Assembly: GCA_030144725.1 (NCBI GenBank)
Contig: JASKMD010000028.1
Span: 62,001-126,000 of the forward strand
Source of the DNA: Haematococcus lacustris
Lineage: Eukaryota; Chlorophyta; Chlorophyceae; Chlamydomonadales; Haematococcaceae
Direction of reading: 5' to 3'
DNA: 64,000 bases
In this document: one piece after another, positions 56,012 through 64,000 of the stretch
Layout: each line of letters begins with the position of its first letter
Position numbering within the stretch: position 1 is the first letter of the stretch
Program-made: the position numbers and the translations under genes
Notes under the pieces: generated by a model
What the model saw: the letters and a program-made list of their open reading frames with translations, nothing else
The model's database searches: none
Told to the model about the DNA's origin: nothing

Positions 56012-58305
56012 CTGAAGGACTCTGGCGGCTGCCCAGGGAGGGCCTCACTGGGGTTGCTGTCGGCTGAGCTGACCCGGCTTGTGCGGAACTCGTCCACCAT
56101 GAGCACTCGCCCTGCTGGGAACTGCGTCATCGGCTCCTTCAGCATCTGGCTGACTGGGACACCCCTGTAGCCAACGCTGCCGCTGCCGCTGAAGCCAGCT
56201 GCCCCATAGGCCAGTGCCAGGACACGGTCCGGCCACCGCTGCTTGGCCTAATTGATGAGCTGCGGCCACACATAAGACACATGGCACACATGTGTAAGGT
56301 CAGGTTTAGCAGCAGCAGCAACAGCAGCAGTTGGCCAAGTGTAAGAGCATGAGCTGACTTTGGTTGGCTACTGCCTAGCTTCTAGGCCTACTGCTAATAG
56401 GCCTTACCTTGGACCAGAAGCCTGCGACCACGCGCTTCTTGCCACAGTACAGCTGGATTGTGGCGTTGGCCCAGCGCGGCTTGGAGACCTCGACCCACAT
56501 GGCGTCGTACGTCGCCTGGACTGTGTCGGCGAACCGCCGGTACGAGCCCAGCGAGCTAGCTTGCTGCTGACGTGCGACAGGGCGTTGAGCTGCGGCTTCG
56601 GCTGAGCCAGCCACGTCTTGGTCGCCTGGGCTTGCCGTGTTATGCCGCTGTCGCGGTAGTACTGCCCGGCGGTTCGAGATCTCTGCCTCGCGGGCACCAC
56701 CGTGCCGGCAGCGCTGCGCTCCTCATGCGGCACAGTGGCCATATTGGTTTTGCCCGGGTCCACGCCCAGCCACTCCGCGTCGAGGTGGGCCAGCGGGTTG
56801 ACTGCGCCCATGTGCTTGCCCATCCGCGGCAGCTCTGCGGGTGCAGCGGCAGGCTTGGGCCGCAGGAACATCACGCTGAGGGCGACTCCATCGGTGTGCA
56901 CGATCTACGCGAAGCTGTGCTTGGGGCTAGCGAGCTTCTGGCGGCGAGGGTCGGGCAGCAATGCATCCCATCGGTTGGCCACCTGCAGCCACCATAAACA
57001 CATACAAGGCACCTCATCAGCTTGTGTAGGCAGCTGTCAAAAGGCTCACAAGGCAGCTGACTGAGCACCCAAGGACTGGCTGGCACATGACTGCAAGGAT
57101 TACTCACCTGGCTGTCTTTGGGCCCTGCAATGAAGTTGCTCGGCTCCGCTGGGTCAGGTAGGGCACCGTTCCTGAACCTCATCAAGGAGGTGACCCCTCC
57201 TCCGTCAGCACCCCCAGCATGCCGGCGTCACGCATCATGCCGTATAGGCCCTTGGCGTCGATGAAGACATGCCGAGCCTGGCACTTGCTGGTGGGAGTGA
57301 TGGCATAGGGTATGGGGGGGCGGGGGGGCCTGGGCAACAGCCCATGGCTGATCAGCTAGCCTGCTGCCAGGGCACCATATCCAGCTGCCAGGCTGCCATG
57401 GCTGCCTCCATTACTCTGGCGGTGTGCACCGCATGGCGCAACAGCCGGCCCCGGTTGCTGGCTCCTCCACCCAGTCATGATCCACCAGCTCCCCACCTCA
57501 GCCTGCATGGTTGCAGTGGGCACCACCCCACCCTCCTCCAGCAGCCAGCTGACGTGCAGCCCGCACACCACGCGGCGCACATTGGTGCACTGCCACCACC
57601 CAGCCCCATGAACCAAATCTGCGCTGGTGCTCGTCAGTGCCCACCAGGACCTTTGCCCCAGCCAGGGACACTGACTTCTTGACCCTGCCAGCGAAGAGAG
57701 GCGTGAGCATGTTGCTGAGCATGTTGCTGAATACGGTCTCCAGCTGCTTGCCGACGTGGTCCACCATGTTGCCATCAGAGTGGTAGCGGGGGATTGCTGC
57801 GAGGCGTGCGCGGAGGTCGGGGTGCGCGGCCAGCACGGCAGCCACTGCTGCGCTTGGCCGAGTGTTCGCGCCGTTTCCGGGCAAGCCACGGCACAGCTGC
57901 AGGAACAGGTTCCTGCAGCTCAGGTCCGGGATGGCTGCCTGGGAGACTGGGATGCCTGTGTACACGGGCTGGCCGTGCAGGCCGAGCGGGTCGGCTACGT
58001 GAATGGTAAACAAGCCGCGCACGAGTAAGCCCAACAGCAGGCTGGCGAGCACCGCCCACTCGCTGCAGGCCTTCACTCGTGGCTGCACAGCGTCGGCCAG
58101 GAAGGCGTCCCAAGCTCTTGCGGGAGGTGGTCGATGAGGTGGGCTAGTTTACACTATCGCGGGCAGCGTGGGTCTCTCCGAAAACATTTCTATTGCGCTC
58201 CGCTTCGGTGAGGTCCGGCTGTAGTGCCTCGTCGCGGTCCAACATGTCACTGTCTGGGTCCTCCGGCACTAGCTTAGGCACGTTTCGTCTTTTCTTTCTA
58301 GCCAT
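56012..58305 (-). pseudogene. Fanzor-like nuclease, long decayed minus-strand copy (copy E)
   Basis: ATG at 58305 begins MARKKRRNVPKLVPEDPDSD, a nuclear-localisation-like start. Next come 58088-57500 (QPRVKACSEWAVLASLLLG..., MVDHVGKQLETVFSNMLSNM, VLVGTDEHQRRFGSWGW) and about 57280-57116 (ARHVFIDAKGLYGMMRDAG..., frameshift, LMRFRNGALPDPAEPSN). The exon from 56982 to 56408 holds VHTDGVALSVMF and RuvC-I WLGVDPGKTNMATV with Asp at 56760-56758, ending KKRVVAGFWSK. The exon 56247-56012 holds RuvC-II LMVDEFRTSRVSS with Glu at 56091-56089. A TAG (56907-56905) and at least three frame changes show decay. The RuvC-III part is probably 53472-53070, beyond transposon copy 2. Same family as copy A but a different subgroup. 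Confidence 0.75.
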
Positions 58306-58319
58306 AGAAACAACATCGT

Positions 58320-59939
58320 TAAGCCGCCACAAATACTAGAAATTTGTCAGTTTTGTTTGTTTGCACCAAGTCAACAGCTGAGGTGTTTGACCCACTAGTG
58401 AGACCCACCTGGTATTCCAACTCGATGAACCTGCTGCATGCAGTTGCAGCCTGCGGTATGGGTGCGATGCCAAGACGAGAAGGTGGAGTCGGGGCAAGGA
58501 TGCCGCCACACTGGGATTGCATACCCATCATCTTGTTCCGGGCTAGTGTAGCATCTCCATTATACTCCAGTGCTATCTTACATGCATGCAGGTGACGTTT
58601 GGTGGAGCTATTCAACCTGCCCTCAACCTCCCCTGGATGCGGTGAGATTGTGGAGTGACGCCTTCAACGCACAAACTGTTGCAGTCAACGAGCTGCCGAA
58701 CCACTGGTCCTCACCTCATTATACCAAGCACTGAGTGCTGGAATCCCACATCAATAGCGGCAGGTGCAGGAGAGCATGCTGACAGTGTGGCTGATGCGCA
58801 GACCAGCCTGGCGCCAATCTCCCAGCAGCAGCTGGAGGATTGGATTGCAGACACTGTGGGTGAGTCGCTGATGTGACCGGGGGAGGTTCAGGGACATTAC
58901 ACAAGTCATCAGCCCCATCAATAGGGCAATAATTTGCGGCGCATCTAGAGCTCACTAGATGTGCCTCAGCTCGACAGGCTGCCCTAATACAGCGATTGAC
59001 AATGTGAGCCAAATGTCAAGCAATGCTGTACTCCTATCCGACTGTGTTGAATGGCATGGGGAGCTGTGGCTATGAGTGCCTATAACATGGGCTTGCTAGG
59101 GTTGGTATCGACCTCAATAGCTGCTGAGCTGTAGCTGCAATTGAGGTGACCAGGGTCAGTGTTACCGGTCAGGGCCTGCCCCTGGCTGCTTGGCATCACA
59201 CTGCTCCCACTAACCCAGCCTGGCCCCCCGCGTGGTGCACCCAGGCTGGAAGGCGGTGGAGATCTCTGCGGAGGCCCTCACGGCAGCCAGCGCCCAGCCC
59301 TGCCAGGTAGTCGCCCAGCCCTGCCAGGCGCATCCCACTTACACACACACCATGCCCTGCCTGCTGGGCTGACAGTCCAGCTCAGGGCTGACGGACTTGC
59401 GCACAACAGCATCCACAGCTGCTGCCTGACCCCCCTGGCAGCAGAGCTCACCAAGGTGATGGAGCTGTGCCTGTGGTGTCGTGCCAGGTGAGGCCACTGG
59501 TGCAGGCCAGCTTCCAGGCAGCTGCCCGGCTGAAGACACGCAAAGCCCGCTTCTCTCAGGTACTGGCCTTTGCCCACCCTGGACGATGAGGCAGCCCACC
59601 CCCCTACACCCCTACCCCTTGGCTGCTGCTAGCTCGCACACCCCCGCAGCCCCCCTCACAGCCACCCTCACAGCCACCCTCACAGCCACCCTCACAGCCA
59701 CCCTCACAGCCACCCTCACAGCCCCCCTCACAGCCCCCCTCACATCCACCCTCACAGCCACCCTCACAGCCACTGGGCTGCCCTCCCTGAGCCCCAGCCC
59801 TGAGGCCTGGCCTGGCAGTCTGCAGGGTGGGCTGGGGCTGCTGTGCCCTGGCCTGAGTCCCTGGGGCCAAGGGCCACAACCAGGGCTGGAACCTGGCACC
59901 TGACAGCTGTCAGGCAGGGCTGCGGGGCATGCGGTGCAG
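58320..59939. other. No confident gene; possible upstream exons of the LRR gene
   Basis: Fragments such as LTPLAAELTKVMELCLW (about 59430-59490) and VQASFQAAARLKTRKARFSQ (about 59500-59560) sit between acceptor and donor-like sites and may be early exons of the leucine-rich repeat gene. No start was identified. Confidence 0.35.
59648..59776. repeat. (CCCTCACAGCCA)n 12-base tandem repeat
   Basis: About ten copies of CCCTCACAGCCA or CCCCCTCACAGC, probably intronic. Confidence 0.9.
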
Positions 59940-62900
59940 GTGGACCTGGACAGCCAGCTGGCGCGGTGCGTGGCGCAGGCGCTGGCCGCATACCCCAACC
60001 TCAAGGTGCTGGCCCTACAGGAGTTGAATGTTTATGACGAGGCGGTGGCTGTGCTGGCCAGGTGGGCGCTGGCCTGGCAGCTGGCCTGACGCAGCGCTAC
60101 CCTGCCCTGGCGATGCCAACTAGGCGCAGGCCAGGGTCGGTTTGGGTGCAGGGTCAGGGCCGGCCACTGAGGCAGCAAGTGTGGCACCACATTGTAGGTG
60201 GTGGGTGTGGGGGTGAGCTGAGGCCACTAGGGCACCAGGCAGCAAGGGCCTGGCGTGCCCCTACACCACGTCACCTGCGTTGCCGCTGCCTGCCTCCCTC
60301 CCCTCCCCTCCCCTGCCCTCCCCTCCCCTGCCCTGCCCCCTGGGCCCACAGTGGCGTGCAGGGCAGCGAGCACCTGGTGAAGCTGAGTCTGGCCACCTGT
60401 GACCTGGGTGACAGCGGGTGGGAGGCGCTGCTGGGCGCACTGGCTGCCAACACCAGCCTGCGCCACCTCAAGTAAGCCACCGCCACACCTCACTGGACCC
60501 GGCCTCACTGGACCTCAGCAGGGGCCAGCCAGCCAGTCCACTAGGGCAGCGCCTGGCGTGCTGCACTCGGATGCTGGCCCCCCGGACCCATCCCCCATGC
60601 TTCTTCCCTGAAGCTCAGCAGCAGGGCAGGGTGGCGGCACCAGCATGGAATGCTGCCAACAGTGTCCCAGCCCTCCCCTTGCCGCCAGTGCGCTTGCAAT
60701 AAGGCTGCTGGCAGACAGGGTGCGACTCAAGACGCAGGCTGGCGTCCTCCCCTCCGGGTGACCCGCCTGCTGGCCCTGCCGTGCGCTGCAGGGTGCGCCG
60801 CTGCCTGGCCCGACCTGGCGCCACCGCAGTGGCCCTGCATGCCAGGAGCTGGACAGCCCTGCAGGTGGGGGGAGTGTGGGGGGGGGCGGGTCGCTGGGCT
60901 GATGCTGGGCGATAGGGTCGCACTGAGCTCAGTTCAGCGCTGCCCTATGGCCGTCAGGACTGGCATTGCCTAGCCATTGAGCTGCTGCCTGAGCCTGAAC
61001 AACCTCTAGGTGGCGGTGGGAGCAGGCAACAGCCCAGGCGCCTACCCAGGCCTGAGCCAGCCCGCAACAACCTCTAGGTGACGGTGGGAGCAGGCTGCTG
61101 CCCGGGCTGCAGCTCCTTCCCAGGCGGATCATTGTCTTCTTCTCCTCCTTATCCCTCCCAGCTGCCTGGACGCTGTGCCTGGCTGCAGGTGCTCGACCTG
61201 GGGGACAACCCTGGCCTGGGCGACCCTGGTGCTGCCCGGCTGTGCGCCGGCCTGCAGCTGAACAGCAGCGTGACGGCCCTGAGCCTGAGGGCATGCGGCC
61301 TCGCTGCACCGGGTGCGCCCTGCCATGCTGCGGCAACACTGCACTGCCAGGCTTCATGCGGTCACTGTGACAAGGATCGACCCTTGCCTGGATGCCCTTG
61401 TAAAACCGCACATATGTGCTTGCTCTCCTGGCTTGTAGGCTGTGCTTGCTGCTGCCCACACCTGCTTTGCTCAAGCGACTGGCTGGCTAGGGCGACTAAC
61501 TGGCAGCCTCCTCCAGGCTAGCCACCTGCCTTCACCTCCAACTGCTGCTCAGCACCTTGGCCCTCAACCTTGAGCCTTCATTGCAGCTGAACACACTAAT
61601 TGTGAACCACTACAAAACAGTGTTTTATCTGTGTGGAGTTCCCATCGCATGGCATGCACATGGCCTATACATGGCATACACATGGTCACGGTCGCCTACC
61701 ACCTACAGCATTGCCTGACCCCTGTGACAGGGCTACACCATAAAGTTGGCATGACAAAACATGCACTAATTGTAAGCTGATGACAGCTTCAAGTGGGGGG
61801 GGGGGGCACACACTACTGTGCATCAGCAGGCTGCTGCTGCTGGGCCTTGGGTGGCTTGTCTCGCAGCCGCTTGTACCCCAAGCCAGGGTACTCCTTGCCC
61901 TTGGCTGGCAGCGCTCCCTGGTCTGGCCAGAAGCACAGCTCGAGTGGACAGAACGGCTGCAGAACAGCTGCAGCCGGTCAGGACCTGCTGCTCAGCATGG
62001 AGGGTGCGGCAGGGGCAGCGCCCAGCCGCCTACCCTCAGCGGCCCTTGCAGTGCTGGCTGGCTGCAGGTGCTGAGGCGGTAGCGGCGCTGTTGAGGCGCA
62101 GCCGCTGCCTGAGGGAGCTGCAGGTGTCAAGGAACCAGCTCACAGCGCAGGTGACGGCATCACGCCAGCCAGGGGGGGGCAAGCTCAGGCAACCCAGGGT
62201 GCGGGGGCCAGCAGGAGCAGCAGCCTTTGTGAAAGCTGACACCATTCAGGCAACCTGCAGGCTCACCAGGCCTGAGGGCAGTGGCGGGCACTGGGCACCC
62301 CGCTGCACCCTCCTTCCTCCGCACCCATACCTCAGCCCAGCCAGGTCCGCGGCCCTGACACTGCTGGGCTCAGGCTCCCGGTGCCAGGGCCTGCCCGCCT
62401 GACCCCTGCTGAGCGTGGTCTTGCTGGCCGCAGGGCTGCGACTGCCTGGCCCGGGCCGTGGCTTTCAGCCCCTGCCTGCACCGCCTGGCAGCCAGCCACA
62501 CGGGGTGGGACGACGCTGCCGTGAGCCAGCTGGCCTCCTCCCTGGCCACCTGCCTCACGCTGTCACGCCTCGACCTGGGCTGCGGCAGGTGCGCCACCCC
62601 CCAGCACTGCCGGCTGCCACCAGGCCTGGACCCCCGCCCTGTGCACGGCTGGCTAGGGCGACTAACTGCCACCAGGCCAGCAGACAAGCACCGGCTTGGA
62701 CCAACGCCCTGTGCACAGCAATGCCAAGGGGCTGCGCCAGCCCTGTGGCCAGTTTTCAAACGGGTAGGGTGGTGGGTGGCCAGGCTGGCTGTGTGGGGCT
62801 GCTGTGTTGCCCTGGTGTGATGCGCAGGGTGAGTGAGGCGGGCGCCCAGGTCCTGGCGTACTGCGCCAAGCGGGGCGGCAGTCTGCAGCAGGTGGCGCTG

Positions 62901-63729
62901 TCAGGCAACTGCATGGTCGGCACAGAAGGTGACGGACCCTGCCCCTCACGCAGCTGGGGGCAGGCACCTTGACCTGCAGGGCTGTCAGAAGACATGGACA
63001 AAGAACAGCTGCAGCCGGTGCAGCCGGTCAGGTACAGCTGGTCTCGTCCAGCTTGCTCCAGGCTGGCTTGTCTTATCGCCTGCACGCCAGACACATGCCA
63101 CGAACCACTGCCACAGCCACCCTTGTTAAGCCAGGGCTGACACTCACCCCTCATCCTTACGGCTTCTGGCCTTGACCCTGGCTGCTTCCCTCCCTCCCTC
63201 CCGCTGCCACCGCAAGTTCCATGGCTGCAGCCCCCCCCTCCCTCCACCCCCTGATCCCGCTGCCCCCCTGCAGGCGTGCGTGTGTGGGCGGAGGCGCTGG
63301 GCGCTGCCGGCTGCGGGCTCACCCACCTGGCCCTGGCGGACTGCGAGGCGGGCGACCCCGCGGCCTTCGCCCTGGCCCAGGGTCAGTCTGCCTCACCACT
63401 TGAGGGTGCAGGGGGGCGCAAGGGGGGGCAGGGAGGTGCAGGAGGGGGCCTGAGGGCTGCATGCTCCACACCCCATGCTGTGCGGCCCCAAGTCAGCCCT
63501 GCTGCTGCCGTCCACAGGGTCCAGGGCCCCTCCCTCCCCTCAGCCCTGCTCCCTGCCTGCCCGCTGCAGCGCCTGCGCCTCACCCTGCACCACTGCCCCG
63601 GCCTGGCCCCTCCACAGGCCCTGGGCCATGCTGCTTGTGGCGCCCTGCTTGCTGCCCTGCCTGCAGCCCTGAGGGGCAACACGCGGCTGGAGCAGCTGGA
63701 CGTATCCAGCAACCAGTTCACGGCAGCAG
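59940..63729 (+). CDS. Leucine-rich repeat (RNI-like) gene, partial, many exons
   Basis: Exons 59940-60061, 60352-60471, 60792-60864, 61162-61312, 62068-62150, 62434-62588, 62828-62928 and 63274-63381 fit in phase for most joins; 63570-63729 is clear in content but its join is unresolved. They carry ribonuclease-inhibitor-type repeats: LKVLALQELNV, LVKLSLATCDLGDSGWEALLGAL, LQVLDLGDNPGLGDPGAARL, LRELQVSRNQL, LSRLDLGCGR, LQQVALSGN, LTHLALADC and LEQLDVSSNQFT. Such proteins are horseshoe scaffolds for protein binding. No start, effector domain or end is seen, and it continues past the window. The intron between 61313 and 62067 contains an inverse Fanzor fragment (copy F). Confidence 0.75.
61618..61815 (-). 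ncRNA. Conserved 3' block of Fanzor copy F; candidate guide RNA / right end
   Basis: On the minus strand: AGCTGTCATCAGCTTACAAT, GTGCATGT, TAGCCCTGTCACAGGG, TCAGGCAATG, and closing CCACACAGATAAAACACTG. It matches the blocks at 46043-46205 and 51480-51336 beyond what shared coding ends would explain. Role inferred. Confidence 0.5.
61816..61945 (-). pseudogene. Fanzor-like C-terminal fragment (copy F) in an intron of the LRR gene
   Basis: The minus strand reads LELCFWPDQGALPAKGKEYP, GLGYKRLRDKPPKAQQQQ, then TAG, matching the C-terminal tail of copies A and D. The sequence is cut just before the RuvC-III motif, at the CTCGAG near 61938. Confidence 0.75.
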
Positions 63730-64000
63730 GTGCGCCATGTTGCCAGGCAGCAGCGGGTGTGGCTGAGGCGTGCGGGGGCTGCCAACACTGCAGGAGCCTG
63801 CTGCTGGGGAGGCATGCTTAGTGTCTGCAGCCAGCCTACCACCCTTACCTACACAGCCTGGCTGAAGCAGCAACAGCAAAGGAAGGTGTAATAGCAGTGG
63901 GAGGAGGGGTGGGTGCGCATACGCTGGGCTGCTGCTGGCACTGGCAGGCGAGGCCACTGTCCACCCACTACGCTGTGCTGGCTGCTGCACTGGGTGCTGC
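63730..64000. other. Intron or next exon of the LRR gene, unresolved
   Basis: A donor (GTGCGC) follows 63729. The remaining bases contain an acceptor-like GGCAG at about 63945-63949, but the window ends too soon to judge. Confidence 0.3.

Noticed and set aside
56240..56260. A second in-frame TAG in Fanzor copy E just before AKQRWPD
   Set aside because: The TAG is the end of a good intron acceptor (ATTAG/GCC), so the exon starts after it.
1..64000. rRNA, tRNA or riboswitch genes
   Set aside because: No cloverleaf, conserved rRNA core or riboswitch motif was recognised by reading; a covariance search would be decisive.

Overview
The window looks like nuclear DNA of a green alga, most likely of the Chlamydomonadales (Haematococcus-like). 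This is inferred from GC-rich sequence, genes cut into many short exons with GTGAGT-like donors and TGCAG acceptors, abundant Ala/Gln/Pro homopolymer coding, TTAGGG-type telomere-like patches, and dense micro- and minisatellites. No species is proven. There is one 500-base N gap (19569-20068). I saw no rRNA, tRNA, CRISPR array or bacterial operon structure.

Left part (1-19 kb). An unrecognised multi-exon gene starts at 1566, followed by an F-box-like/LRR gene (5045-6384). A very long spliced gene follows, with phase-consistent exons from 7764 to 16649. It carries an OTU-type cysteine protease domain, long Ala/Pro and Pro/Gln tracts, a Gln-rich coiled coil and a C-terminal 2-oxoglutarate/Fe(II) dioxygenase-like domain. 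Its exons contain ten TAG and one TAA codon but no TGA, mostly at places that read naturally as Gln. The 3' end is disturbed by a 295-base foldback. Another unknown gene begins at 17981 beside a field of a 14-base palindrome, and a broken copy of its first exon lies at 20734.

Middle (20-43 kb). A five-exon MADS-box gene (22157-23792) and a GDSL/SGNH hydrolase-like gene lacking the usual nucleophile Ser (32785-34019, minus) sit among large tandem arrays. These arrays include (CAGCC)n, (CTCCC)n, several minisatellites, an inverted duplication near 36/40.8 kb and telomere-like patches.

Right part (43-64 kb). This is a cluster of Fanzor-like genes (eukaryotic relatives of TnpB, RNA-guided nucleases of transposons): a decayed near-full copy at 43.7-46.0 kb, an internally deleted copy at 47.7-48.3 kb, a 5'-truncated copy at 51.3-51.9 kb, a long decayed minus-strand copy at 58.3-53.1 kb and a short fragment at 61.8-61.9 kb. 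Three of them share a conserved stretch just 3' of the coding end, the place where TnpB/Fanzor elements keep their guide-RNA and right end. Two copies of a DNA transposon with near-identical terminal inverted repeats and perfect 7-bp target duplications (46213-47437 and 54527-55906) lie against or within Fanzor copies. A complete nine-exon GDSL hydrolase gene (52828-48670, minus) carries one truncated Fanzor in its fourth intron. A multi-exon leucine-rich-repeat gene (59940 to the end of the window) carries another in an intron.
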